A DNA stretch of 26,920 bases from Methylocystis sp. (GCA_023253795.1 JALRFG010000009.1:1-26920), one strand, 5' to 3'; counted from the first letter of the stretch, positions 7,181 to 14,960 are shown. Notes: a model not told the origin generated them from the sequence alone. Program-made: numbers and translations.

Positions 7181-8707
7181 TCAGCGTCCGCTGGGCGTAT
7201 CTGTGCCGATCCATTTCGAATTGACCTGTTCGAAATGGGCGGCCGGATCATAAAAGGCGACGCCCAGATCAAGTTGGCGCGCTGACAATCGACCGATGGA
7301 GCCAAGCGCGGCGTAGGAGGCGACGACCCGGTCGCGCTGAGCGCTCACCAGCGTCACACGCGCATTCAGCAAAGCCTGCTGAGCATTGAGAACGTCGAGC
7401 GTCGTCCGCTGCCCGACATGCGCCTCGGCGCGCGTTCCGGCCAGCGCCGTTTCCGCCGCCCTCACCGCCGCCTGACCGGAGATGATCGACGCCCGCGCCG
7501 TTTCGAGCAGGCCATAGCTGGAGACCACGCTGGCGCGCACGCTGTCGCGTTGTAGATCGGCGTTGAGCCGGGCCTGCCCCAATTGCTCCTTGGCCTGACG
7601 GATCGAGGCATATTCCGAGCCGCCCTGATAGAGCGGCACGTTCAATTGACCGCTGGCGCCGGCGAAGAAACCGCGCGAACCGGGCAAGCCGTTGAAGTTA
7701 TCGTATTGGTTTGAGACCTGCGCGTTCACCGCCACGCTGGGCGACAAGGCCGCTTCCGCAACCTTGACCGCCATCTCGGCGGCGTCGACCTGATGCAGCG
7801 CCGCGACGACGCCGGGATGTTCAAGCAGCGCCACTTCAATCGCGGCCTCCAGCGATTTCGGCAGATGTTGCTCGACCGGCCGCGCCGGTTCGAGCTGTGT
7901 CGGCTCGACGCCGATAATCTGGCGATAATTGGCCATGCTGTTTTTGAATTGCGCCTGCGCCGCATAGAAATCCGTGCGCGCCTGCGCCAGCGACGCCTCC
8001 GCCTGCGCAATGTCGGTGCGCGTCACTTCGCCGACATTGAAACGATCCTGCGTGAGTTTCAGTTGCTGCTCAAGAACGGCGATGTTGTTTTTGCGCAGCG
8101 ACAGGATCGCCGTCTCGCGCAGAACGTTCATATAGGCGGTGGCGCCGTTTTGAAGGATCGCCTGCTCAGTTAGACGCATCGTGGCGCGTGCGGCGAAAAC
8201 GCCGGACTCCGCCTTGCGGATGTTATGCTCGGTTGCGCCGCCGTCGAAGAGCGTCTGCGACATGTTCAGCGTCGTGCCGCGCGGCGTGCCGATATAGTCC
8301 TTAGCGAAATTGGTCACGCGGCCCGCCGCATCGCCAGCGCCGAAAGGAATGCGAACATTACCGTACATCGGGCCGGCGTTGGCGGTGACGCTGGCTTTCG
8401 GTCGCATGCCCGAACGCGCCTTGGGCGCATCTTCGTCGCGAGCGCGCACATTGGCCCGGCTCTGATTCAGATCGGGGTTGCCATCATAGGCCCGCGACAG
8501 GGCCGTTAGCAGATTTTCGGCATGAACTGGCGGAGAAGCGAACTGGCACATGAGCGCCGTCAGCAGACAGAAAGGCGAAAAGAGCCGCGCCGCGCGAGAT
8601 CGTTTCGCGCCGCCCCCGTCTTTTTCCAGCCTCGCCGGTCGCTCCACCCACGCCCCCTGCCCCGCCACCCGAACAAGGTTCGGGGACGGATTGTCATCAC
8701 ACTTCAT
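7181..8707 (-). CDS. tolC: TolC-family outer-membrane efflux/secretion protein
   Basis: TolC forms the trimeric outer-membrane channel of tripartite efflux pumps and type I secretion systems. Two repeats of the OEP domain are visible: ENLLTALSRAYDGNPDL with NMSQTLFDGG in the first half, and an LNVPLYQGGSEYASIRQAKEQL segment in the second, where YQGG is the equivalent turn. TLDVLNAQQALLNARVTLV near the C-terminus is a family hallmark. A signal peptide ends at about residue 62 (FASPPVHA, then ENLL). The annotated ATG 8707 gives an unusually long 40-residue pre-signal segment and has no ribosome site. A GTG 20 codons in is a possible alternative, and a 7-bp hairpin lies inside the disputed leader. 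No pump or membrane-fusion gene is adjacent. The neighbouring Pcm-like gene upstream is a common alphaproteobacterial arrangement. Confidence 0.92.
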   Translation of the reverse strand: MKCDDNPSPNLVRVAGQGAWVERPARLEKDGGGAKRSRAARLFSPFCLLTALMCQFASPPVHAENLLTALSRAYDGNPDLNQSRANVRARDEDAPKARSGMRPKASVTANAGPMYGNVRIPFGAGDAAGRVTNFAKDYIGTPRGTTLNMSQTLFDGGATEHNIRKAESGVFAARATMRLTEQAILQNGATAYMNVLRETAILSLRKNNIAVLEQQLKLTQDRFNVGEVTRTDIAQAEASLAQARTDFYAAQAQFKNSMANYRQIIGVEPTQLEPARPVEQHLPKSLEAAIEVALLEHPGVVAALHQVDAAEMAVKVAEAALSPSVAVNAQVSNQYDNFNGLPGSRGFFAGASGQLNVPLYQGGSEYASIRQAKEQLGQARLNADLQRDSVRASVVSSYGLLETARASIISGQAAVRAAETALAGTRAEAHVGQRTTLDVLNAQQALLNARVTLVSAQRDRVVASYAALGSIGRLSARQLDLGVAFYDPAAHFEQVNSKWIGTDTPSGR

Positions 8708-8727
8708 TAGGGGCGTGATTTCGGCGA

Positions 8728-8750
8728 AAAGGCGGCCCGAAGCCGCCTTT
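8728..8750 (-). terminator. rho-independent terminator of the Pcm-like gene
   Basis: GGCGGC (8731-8736) pairs with GCCGCC (8742-8747) around CCGAA. Flanking A and T runs extend the stem to nine pairs. Read on the minus strand, the hairpin is followed by TTTT, and it lies 57 bases after the Pcm-like gene. It separates that gene from tolC, which therefore needs its own promoter or read-through. Confidence 0.7.
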
Positions 8751-8806
8751 CCACGTTTTCAAAATCCATTTTGGGGAGGGATCGTCGCCGATTTCGGCGT
8801 CGATGC

Positions 8807-9523
8807 CTAAAAAGCGAAGGCCGGGGCTTTTTCAAACCCTTCCAGAACCGGGGCGCCGGCGCTCAGCAGCGGCAAATCGCCGGTAGCTTTGCCGTCCTGA
8901 CGCTCGAAACGCACCAGCTGGCGACCTGCGCCGGTCTCCGGGGTGATAATGGCCAGCAGCCGTCCATCGGGTTTCAGCTGGTCAAACAGCGGCTCAAGCC
9001 CCGCATCGGCGGCGCCTTCCACAAGAATAACGTCGAACGGCGCATGATGTGGCGCGCCTTTCGCCAGCGGGCCGCCTTCGACCTTCACATTGGCGAGGCC
9101 GAGCGCACAGAAGCCGGCCACCGCGCGTCGGGCCAGATCCGCATCGCTCTCCACCACGATCACTTCGTCAAGCAATCCGGCCAGCAGCGCCGCCGAATAG
9201 CCTGCGCCGCCAATCACCAGCGCCTTTTGGCCGGGACGCGGCGCGGCGCCCTGCAACATGCGGGCGAGCACCAGCGGCGGCAGCAGGCTGCGCTTGCCGC
9301 CCGCTGAAGTCCGCAGGGTCACGGCGAGATCGGAATAAGCCAGATCGGCCTGATGTTCCGGCAGAAATAATTCGCGCGGCGTCGCCAGAAACTGGTCGAG
9401 CAAGGGCGCATCGGTGACATCGAAGGGCCGGAGCTGCCGGTCCACCATCGTGCGCCGCAATTCGGCCATCGCTGCCGCCTGATCCGTCTCGCGCCGCGCC
9501 GGCGCCACCGCTGCTTCGGACAT
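8807..9523 (-). CDS. protein-L-isoaspartate O-methyltransferase-like protein (degenerate SAM motif)
   Basis: This 238-residue protein belongs to the Pcm family of methyltransferases by overall pattern: RRTMVDRQLRPFDVTD at the N-terminus, PRELFLPE, then a Rossmann segment and FDVILVEGAAD. Motif I reads ALVIGGAGYSAALLAG instead of the canonical VLEIGtGsGYQ, and the usual isoaspartate-pocket segment (GQTISQP in true Pcm) is replaced by RSLLPPLVL. Repair activity is therefore doubtful. The ATG at 9523 has GGAGA about four bases upstream and fits the promoter at 9578-9606. The GTG at 9565 would lie only a few bases from the predicted transcript start and is rejected. Genes of this type often sit directly before tolC in Rhizobiales, suggesting an envelope-related role, which is inference. 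Confidence 0.8.
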   Translation of the reverse strand: MSEAAVAPARRETDQAAAMAELRRTMVDRQLRPFDVTDAPLLDQFLATPRELFLPEHQADLAYSDLAVTLRTSAGGKRSLLPPLVLARMLQGAAPRPGQKALVIGGAGYSAALLAGLLDEVIVVESDADLARRAVAGFCALGLANVKVEGGPLAKGAPHHAPFDVILVEGAADAGLEPLFDQLKPDGRLLAIITPETGAGRQLVRFERQDGKATGDLPLLSAGAPVLEGFEKAPAFAF

Positions 9524-9577
9524 TCTGTCTCCGGCCTTCTGTACGGGGAGTTCGTCGGCCACCACGCCGACGGCCGC

Positions 9578-9606
9578 TTTATAGGTTCACCTTGGCACCC
9601 TGTCCA
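9578..9606 (-). promoter_or_regulatory. sigma-70 promoter for the Pcm-like gene
   Basis: On the minus strand TGGACA (9606-9601) and TATAAA (9583-9578) are separated by 17 bases. The predicted start near 9571 gives a leader of about 48 bases to ATG 9523, which supports that start codon. Confidence 0.55.
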
Positions 9607-9648
9607 TCGTATCCGCCCGTTTTGCGAGTGCTCACCCGCCGTTACGGA

Positions 9649-10092
9649 TCAATCGCCAAGGATCGGCGCGCCTGCCTCGCCGCGCGCGCGCATCTGATCG
9701 AGAGAGGTGCTGTCGAGAACCGTGGCGATCGCATCCCGCGCCTCAAGCATCACGACGCGCACCGCGCAATGGACTTCGTCCGGACAGTCGTCGCAGCGAC
9801 GATAAATGCTGCGGCTGGCGCATTGAACCGGCGCAAGCGGCCCATCCAGCGTGCGAACAATATTGCCCACGCTGATCTCGGCCGGCGGACGCGCCAGCAT
9901 ATAGCCGCCGCCCTTGCCTTTCTTGGAATGCACGAAACCCGCATTGCGCAATTCACCGAGAATGGCGTCGAGGAACTTCTTGGGAATCTGGTTGGCTTCC
10001 GCAATATCAGCGACCAAAGCGGTCTGCCCCGGCGTCACCCCCGCCAGGTAAGACATTGCTTTCAAGCCATATTTAGCTTTTTTTGTCAGCAT
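9649..10092 (-). CDS. Rrf2-family transcriptional regulator, probable sulfur/cysteine control
   Basis: This 147-residue winged-helix regulator starts MLTKKAKYGLKAM, the usual Rrf2 opening. It has the recognition-helix region IPKKFLDAILGELRNAGFV and wing KKGKGGGYMLARPP. Four cysteines lie in the sensor region, at about residues 91, 100, 103 and 109 (RRCDDCPDEVHC). This resembles, but does not match exactly, the three-Cys cluster of IscR/NsrR, so iron-sulfur or redox sensing is possible. The ATG 10092 start is preferred over an upstream one at 10131 because the family begins there; the ribosome site is weak. The gene is divergent from a TSUP permease and cysK, an arrangement that points to control of sulfur uptake or export and cysteine synthesis, in the manner of CymR. 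This role is inference from context. Confidence 0.88.
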   Translation of the reverse strand: MLTKKAKYGLKAMSYLAGVTPGQTALVADIAEANQIPKKFLDAILGELRNAGFVHSKKGKGGGYMLARPPAEISVGNIVRTLDGPLAPVQCASRSIYRRCDDCPDEVHCAVRVVMLEARDAIATVLDSTSLDQMRARGEAGAPILGD

Positions 10093-10231
10093 TCTAGATA
10101 AACGCCTGCGGTGCTGGCCGGGCTTGTGCACGACTTGCGACCGAATCTGGGGGAATAATTTTCTACGTCGCCTTTTTAAAACAGTTTGCGCCTGCTGTAT
10201 CCACCTCCTTCAAAAGGGTCATGTTTTTTAG

Positions 10232-10259
10232 TTGACCATATTGGTAGAGTATATAATAT
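10232..10259 (+). promoter_or_regulatory. promoter with small dyad before TSUP-cysK, candidate Rrf2 operator
   Basis: TTGACC (10232-10237) is followed by TAATAT (10254-10259) at 16 bases, or by TATAAT (10252-10257) at a short 14 bases. Between them lies the dyad ACCA-TAT-TGGT (10235-10245), where a repressor would block polymerase. The region is markedly AT-rich compared with the flanking genes. The promoter call is reasonable; the operator role is a guess. Confidence 0.5.
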
Positions 10260-10337
10260 TTTAGCCGTCGGGTTTTGAGCCCTGCGCCGATGCGTTCTTT
10301 CGGCGCGCTCCCAGCAAGGCCGGCGCGGAGACTGTTT

Positions 10338-11141
10338 ATGTCCACGATTATCGAGGCGCTTCACGCGATCAATCCGCTCTACTCTGCGTCGGGTTTTTTC
10401 GTCGGCGCTCTGGTCGGCTTCACCGGCGTCGGCGGCGGCTCGCTGATGACGCCAATACTGATGCTGGTGTTTGGCATAGCGCCCGCCACGGCGGTTGGCA
10501 CGGATCTGCTCTACGCCGCGATCACCAAGACCAACGGCACGCTGGTTCACGCCATGAATGGCGCCGTCGACTGGAAAATCACCCGGCGCCTCGCCTATGG
10601 CAGCATCCCGGCGACAATCATCACCCTTCTGACTCTGTCCTGGCTTGGCAAGGCGAGCAACCATGCGGCCAGCGGGCTGATTACCTCAACGCTCGGCTTC
10701 GCCCTGCTCCTTACCGCCGCCGCCATTCTGTTTCGTCGCTGGCTGCTCGATCATATCGCCCGACATACCGAAAAGATGGACGACAAACACATCGGCGCTC
10801 TCACAATTCGTCTGGGCGGCTTCATCGGTGTGCTGGTGTCGATTTCCTCTGTGGGCGCCGGCGCCATCGGCATGACGGTGCTCATGGCGCTTTATTCGCA
10901 TACGCGCACCGTCCGTCTGGTGGGTTCGGACATCGCCCACGCCGTGCCGCTGACCTTCGTCGCCGGATTCGGACACTGGATGATGGGCGGCGTCGACTGG
11001 CTGCTGCTGGTCTCGCTGCTGATTGGCTCGATACCGGGCATCGCCATCGGCAGTCATCTCGCGGCTCGTGTGCCTGATCGCTATTTACGCCCGGCGCTGG
11101 CGACGATGATGGCTGTCGTCGGCGCCAAACTCTCGCTATAA
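10338..11141 (+). CDS. TSUP (TauE/SafE) family membrane transporter
   Basis: This 267-residue polytopic membrane protein of the TauE/SafE (TSUP, DUF81) family moves sulfur-containing or organic anions. Family features are the N-terminal segment SGFFVGALVGFTGVGGGSLMTP, the repeat-equivalent segment IGVLVSISSVGAGAIGMTVL, and alternating hydrophobic stretches consistent with seven or eight helices, ending ATMMAVVGAKLSL. An in-frame TTG at 10275 is an unlikely start. ATG 10338 with GGAG eight bases upstream gives the usual N-terminus. The gene lies 27 bases before cysK in the same direction, so the two are probably one operon. This suggests sulfite, sulfonate or a related sulfur anion as substrate. 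Direction of transport cannot be told from sequence. Confidence 0.88.
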   Translation: MSTIIEALHAINPLYSASGFFVGALVGFTGVGGGSLMTPILMLVFGIAPATAVGTDLLYAAITKTNGTLVHAMNGAVDWKITRRLAYGSIPATIITLLTLSWLGKASNHAASGLITSTLGFALLLTAAAILFRRWLLDHIARHTEKMDDKHIGALTIRLGGFIGVLVSISSVGAGAIGMTVLMALYSHTRTVRLVGSDIAHAVPLTFVAGFGHWMMGGVDWLLLVSLLIGSIPGIAIGSHLAARVPDRYLRPALATMMAVVGAKLSL

Positions 11142-11168
11142 GAGCTCAAGGCCAGCAGCGAGGGAACC

Positions 11169-12149
11169 ATGACGACCGACACGTCCTTTTCTGCGCCCGC
11201 CAAGCCGGGCCGCGGACGTATTTATAATTCGATCACCCAGACCATCGGCGACACGCCAATCGTTCGTCTGAACAGGCTGGCTCAGGAAAAAGGCGTGAAG
11301 GGCAACCTGCTCGCCAAGCTCGAATTCTTTAATCCCATCGCCAGCGTCAAGGATCGCATCGGCGTCAATATGATCGAGGCGCTGGAGAAAAGCGGCAAGA
11401 TCAGCCCCGACAAAACCGTCCTCGTCGAACCGACTTCCGGCAACACCGGCATTGCGCTGGCGTTTGTCGCGGCGGCGCGCGGCTATCGCCTGATCCTCGT
11501 CATGCCTGAGTCGATGTCGATGGAGCGTCGCAAGATGCTCGCGCTGCTGGGCGCCGAACTCATTTTGACGCCGGCCGCGCAGGGCATGAAAGGTGCGCTG
11601 GCGAAAGCCGCCGAGATCGCCGCCGAAACGCCCAACGCCGTGATCCCGCAACAATTCGAAAACCCCGCCAATCCCGAAATCCATCGCCTAACCACCGCCG
11701 AGGAAATCTGGAACGACACCAATGGCGCCGTCGACTATTTCGTCGCCGGCGTCGGCACTGGCGGCACGATCACCGGCGTTGGCCAGGCGCTCAAGCAACG
11801 TAAGCCCGGTCTGCGGGTCGTCGCCGTCGAGCCGGAAGATTCAGCCGTCCTGTCCGGTCGACCGCCGGGACCGCATAAAATTCAGGGCATCGGTGCCGGC
11901 TTTGTGCCGCCGGTTCTCGACCGCGGCGTGATTGATGAAATCATCACCATCGGCAACCAGACCGCCATCGACACCTCGCGCCTGCTGGCGCGTCTCGAAG
12001 GCGTCCCCGGCGGCATTTCATCCGGCGCCGCTGTCGCCGCCGCGCTTGAAATCGCTGCGCGTCCCGAAGCCGCCGGCAAGAATATCGTTCTGATCATTCC
12101 GTCCTTCGCCGAACGCTACCTGTCGACGGCCTTGTTCGAAGGACTTTAA
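11169..12149 (+). CDS. cysK: cysteine synthase A (O-acetylserine sulfhydrylase)
   Basis: CysK is a PLP enzyme making L-cysteine from O-acetyl-L-serine and sulfide in the cytoplasm. Features include NPIASVKDRIG with the PLP lysine at residue 61, the substrate loop PTSGNTGIAL, the phosphate-binding loop GTGGTITG, and the C-terminal ERYLSTALFEGL. Its length of 326 residues is about 10-15 longer than enteric CysK because of an N-terminal extension rich in Ser, Pro and Lys. ATG 11169 has GAGGG about five bases upstream. The gene follows the TSUP gene by 27 bases and both face the Rrf2 gene, consistent with one sulfur-responsive unit. The residues around IIPSFAERYLS fit the alphaproteobacterial form. 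Cystathionine beta-synthase is unlikely because there is no CBS domain. Confidence 0.95.
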   Translation: MTTDTSFSAPAKPGRGRIYNSITQTIGDTPIVRLNRLAQEKGVKGNLLAKLEFFNPIASVKDRIGVNMIEALEKSGKISPDKTVLVEPTSGNTGIALAFVAAARGYRLILVMPESMSMERRKMLALLGAELILTPAAQGMKGALAKAAEIAAETPNAVIPQQFENPANPEIHRLTTAEEIWNDTNGAVDYFVAGVGTGGTITGVGQALKQRKPGLRVVAVEPEDSAVLSGRPPGPHKIQGIGAGFVPPVLDRGVIDEIITIGNQTAIDTSRLLARLEGVPGGISSGAAVAAALEIAARPEAAGKNIVLIIPSFAERYLSTALFEGL

Positions 12150-12154
12150 AAAAT

Positions 12155-12186
12155 AAGGGCCGGACCCATTGTGGCGTCCGGCCCTT
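12155..12186. terminator. strong bidirectional intrinsic terminator between cysK and a convergent gene
   Basis: AAGGGCCGGAC (12155-12165) pairs perfectly with GTCCGGCCCTT (12176-12186) around a 10-base loop. On the minus strand it is followed by ATTTTTTAAAG, a good U tract, so it mainly ends the gene at 12221-12589. It begins six bases after the cysK stop and can also serve cysK. Confidence 0.85.
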
Positions 12187-12220
12187 GTCGCTCTTTGCGC
12201 GAACTGGTTTTTCGCAGGAA

Positions 12221-12589
12221 TTACTTTTTCTTGTTTTTGCCGACGGCCGCGACATTCATCTGTCCGCTCGACGCCTTGCCGTAGTAATGGCGGCCATAGG
12301 CGCCCGAGACATAACCGAAGGCGGTGATCACGAAATAGACGAGGATCAGAAATCCGCCGCGCTGATTGGCCGAAGCCGCCTTTTCGAGAATCGCCGAGAC
12401 GGCGCTTTCATCGATAAATTTGTCGGCGACGACGCCAAACACCACGGCAAGCACCGGAACAAGCCAGGACGGCAAGCGCAAATAGCCCACCGCCGCAGCG
12501 ATGACGAAGGCCACGAGGCCGAACAGATGCGCGAATTGAATGAAGATCGACTGCGAAATCAGTCCGATAAAACGGAACAGCTTGACCAT
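12221..12589 (-). CDS. small membrane protein of unknown function
   Basis: This 122-residue protein has three likely membrane helices: about residues 16-36 (FAHLFGLVAFVIAAAVGYL), 42-58 (WLVPVLAVVFGVVADKF) and 80-98 (GFLILVYFVITAFGYVSGA). A short polar loop separates the second and third, and the tail is basic (GKNKKK). I do not recognise a family. The start ATG 12589 has a very strong ribosome site, GGGGGAG, four bases upstream. It lies 30 bases after pyrB in the same direction and ends at a strong terminator, so it is the last gene of that transcript. There is no visible link to pyrimidine synthesis. Confidence 0.75.
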   Translation of the reverse strand: MVKLFRFIGLISQSIFIQFAHLFGLVAFVIAAAVGYLRLPSWLVPVLAVVFGVVADKFIDESAVSAILEKAASANQRGGFLILVYFVITAFGYVSGAYGRHYYGKASSGQMNVAAVGKNKKK

Positions 12590-12619
12590 CTAACTCCCCC
12601 TGAACTGTGAAAAATTGCG

Positions 12620-13624
12620 TTATGCATGTGATAGATGCTGCGCCAGCGCTTCAAGCACCGCCATGCGCACGGCGACGCCCATCTCGACCTGTTCACGGAT
12701 GAGCGATTGATCGCCATCCGCGACGGCGGAGTCGATTTCGACGCCGCGATTCATCGGTCCCGGATGCATCACCAGCGCTCCCGGCGCCGCAAAGGCGAGC
12801 TTTTCCTCGTCGAGACCAAAAAAATGGAAATATTCGCGTGCGCTCGGCGCCAGCGCGCCCGACATACGCTCACGCTGAAGACGCAGCATCATGACGACGT
12901 CGACGCCATCCAGTCCGCGCTTCATGTCGTGAAAAACCTCGACGCCGAGGCGAGAAAGCCGGTCCGGGGCGAGCGTCGATGGTCCCACCGCCCGCACCCG
13001 CGCGCCCAGCGCCGACAGCAGCAGGATATTGGAGCGCGCGACGCGCGAATGAAGAATATCGCCGCAAATCGCGACGGTCAGACCTTCAATCCGGCCCTTG
13101 TTGCGCCGGATGGTCAGGGCGTCCAGTAACGCCTGCGTCGGGTGTTCATGGGCGCCGTCGCCGGCGTTGACGACCGAACAATCAACTTTGCGAGCCAAAA
13201 GATGCGCCGCGCCCGCCTGCGCGTGGCGCACGACGATAATGTCCGGCCGCATGGCGTTCAGGGTCATCGCCGTGTCGAGCAGGGTCTCGCCCTTGCTCTC
13301 CGAGGAGCGCGCCACCGACATGTTCATGACATCGGCGCCCAGGCGCTTGCCGGCGATTTCAAAAGACGCCTGCGTGCGCGTCGAGGGCTCGTAAAAGAGA
13401 TTGATCTGGGTGCGTCCCCGAAGGTCACTGCGTTTTTTGTCGACGCGTCGTGAAACGGCGACAGCCTGCTCCGCCATATCGAGCAGCGTTTCAATGTCCG
13501 GCCGGGACAGGCCCTCGATCCCGAGCAGATGCCGATGCGGAAACACTGCCTGCCTCTGATTGTTGTTCATGCGGTCGTCTATAGCAGTTTCACCTGCAAT
13601 CGCGAGCCCGAGGTTCTTGAACAT
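12620..13624 (-). CDS. pyrB: aspartate carbamoyltransferase catalytic subunit
   Basis: PyrB joins carbamoyl phosphate and L-aspartate to N-carbamoyl-aspartate, the committed step of pyrimidine synthesis in the cytoplasm. The carbamoyl-phosphate loop FYEPSTRTQASFE, the SESKGETLLDT loop, and the aspartate-binding segments HPTQALLDAL and MHPGPMNRGVEID are all present. With the ATG 13624 start the protein is 334 residues, about 15-20 longer than usual at the N-terminus. That start has AGGAGA nine bases upstream. The internal ATG 13570 (MNNNQRQAVFPHRHLLG) gives the usual N-terminus but lacks a ribosome site, so the start is undecided. pyrC, the frequent alphaproteobacterial partner, does not follow; a small membrane protein does. 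The gene is divergent from the NAD operon. Confidence 0.93.
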   Translation of the reverse strand: MFKNLGLAIAGETAIDDRMNNNQRQAVFPHRHLLGIEGLSRPDIETLLDMAEQAVAVSRRVDKKRSDLRGRTQINLFYEPSTRTQASFEIAGKRLGADVMNMSVARSSESKGETLLDTAMTLNAMRPDIIVVRHAQAGAAHLLARKVDCSVVNAGDGAHEHPTQALLDALTIRRNKGRIEGLTVAICGDILHSRVARSNILLLSALGARVRAVGPSTLAPDRLSRLGVEVFHDMKRGLDGVDVVMMLRLQRERMSGALAPSAREYFHFFGLDEEKLAFAAPGALVMHPGPMNRGVEIDSAVADGDQSLIREQVEMGVAVRMAVLEALAQHLSHA

Positions 13625-13773
13625 CTGGCGCGGTCTCCTAATTTCTCAAGTCAGGCGTGAAACTTGACCCTCTGGGCTTGCCAGTTCGGACTTGCCGAGC
13701 GCCCGTCGGATGGATAATCTGGCGCAAACATGGAGCTCCGCGCGGCCGGTCCGCTGCGGAGATTTTAAATAAC

Positions 13774-13802
13774 CTACTTATACTCAATTTGAGCATAAGT
13801 AG
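13774..13802. promoter_or_regulatory. 29-bp near-perfect palindrome at the nadA promoter, candidate operator
   Basis: CTACTTATACTCA (13774-13786) and TGAGCATAAGTAG (13790-13802) are inverted copies with one mismatch, separated by ATT. A likely -10 box, TATACT (13779-13784), lies inside the left arm, so a bound protein would repress nadA. Known alphaproteobacterial nadABC operons are controlled by the Nudix-related repressor NadQ, which makes NadQ the leading candidate; its gene is not in this window. Confidence 0.75.
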
Positions 13803-13817
13803 AGACAGGGCTCCGGG

Positions 13818-14915
13818 ATGACCCTTGAAACCATCGATCTGGCGCAGGCCGCGCCTTCCGTGTCGGCTGAGGCGGTCGCGATCGGCGCTCATGCGCGGCG
13901 TTCGTTCCAGCCCCTGCCCCGTCCCGACCTGAGCTGGACGCCGGCGGTCGAGGCCGCCACCGCGCATCTTTACGCCCGGGTGTCGAAGGTCATCCCGCCG
14001 GTCGAATGGCCGTTTCATGCGCCTTACGTGAAAGCGATCAACGATCTGAAAAAAGTGCGCAACGCCGTAATCCTTGCGCATAATTATCAGACGCCGGAAA
14101 TCTATAATTGCGTCGCGGATTATGTCGGCGACAGTCTCCAGCTCGCCAAAATGGCGGCTGCTTCCGAAGCCGACGTGATTGTTCAGGGCGGCGTGCATTT
14201 CATGGCCGAGACCTCAAAGGTCCTCAATCCGGCCAAGACCGTGCTGATTCCGGATTCGCAGGCGGGCTGTTCGCTCGCCGAGTCGATCACCGCTGCCGAC
14301 ATCCGCGCCCTGCGCGCACAATATCCCGGCGTGCCGATCGTCGCCTATGTGAACACATCAGCCGAGGTCAAAGCGGAGGTCGACATCTGCTGCACGTCGT
14401 CGAATGCGGTCAAAGTTGTCGAGAGCCTGGGCGTCGAGCGCGTGATCATGGCTCCCGACCGCTATCTCGCCGAGAACGTCGCCGCGCAAACAAGCGTCAA
14501 GATCATCGCCTGGCATGGCGCCTGCGAGGTTCACGAACGCTTCACGGCGGAAGAAATCCAAACCTATCGGGCGCATCATCCGGGGCTGACGGTTATTGCG
14601 CATCCCGAATGTCCGCGCGAAGTCGTCGAAGTTTCGGACTTCTCCGGCTCGACCGCCGCCATGATCGACTATGTTCGCACGAAGAAACCGGCGCGCGTGT
14701 TGCTGGTGACGGAATGCTCCATGTCGGACAATGTCGCGGCCGAAACGACCGGCACGCAATTTGTGCGTCCCTGTAATTTCTGCCCGCATATGAAGCGCAT
14801 CACTTTGCCCCGGATTCTCGACAGCCTACTTGAGATGCGCGAGGAAGTCGTCATCGATCCGGCGCTGGCGACGCGCGCCCGGCGCAGCGTGCAGCGGATG
14901 ATCGATCTCGGGTGA
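13818..14915 (+). CDS. nadA: quinolinate synthase
   Basis: NadA condenses iminoaspartate from NadB with dihydroxyacetone phosphate to quinolinate, using a [4Fe-4S] cluster, in de novo NAD synthesis. Likely cluster cysteines are in AGCSLAES (C151), HPECPREV (C265) and CNFCPHMKRIT (C319/C322). LAHNYQTPEIYNCVADYVGDSLQLAK and VIVQGGVHFMAETSKVLNP are strongly conserved family segments. The protein is 365 residues with about 50 extra at the N-terminus, as in other alphaproteobacterial NadA. The ATG 13818 start has only a weak ribosome site. It is the first gene of nadA-DUF4202-nadB-nadC, behind the 29-bp palindrome, and lies 45 bases before the DUF4202 gene. Confidence 0.95.
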   Translation: MTLETIDLAQAAPSVSAEAVAIGAHARRSFQPLPRPDLSWTPAVEAATAHLYARVSKVIPPVEWPFHAPYVKAINDLKKVRNAVILAHNYQTPEIYNCVADYVGDSLQLAKMAAASEADVIVQGGVHFMAETSKVLNPAKTVLIPDSQAGCSLAESITAADIRALRAQYPGVPIVAYVNTSAEVKAEVDICCTSSNAVKVVESLGVERVIMAPDRYLAENVAAQTSVKIIAWHGACEVHERFTAEEIQTYRAHHPGLTVIAHPECPREVVEVSDFSGSTAAMIDYVRTKKPARVLLVTECSMSDNVAAETTGTQFVRPCNFCPHMKRITLPRILDSLLEMREEVVIDPALATRARRSVQRMIDLG

Positions 14916-14960
14916 TCTCGACGCTTTCGACACGAAAGCGATGCGCGAGGGGTTTACAAC

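Noticed and set aside
10163..10345. 60-residue minus-strand frame upstream of the Rrf2 gene
   Set aside because: It runs antisense through the TSUP promoter and leader, and its ATG lies inside the TSUP coding start; no family features.
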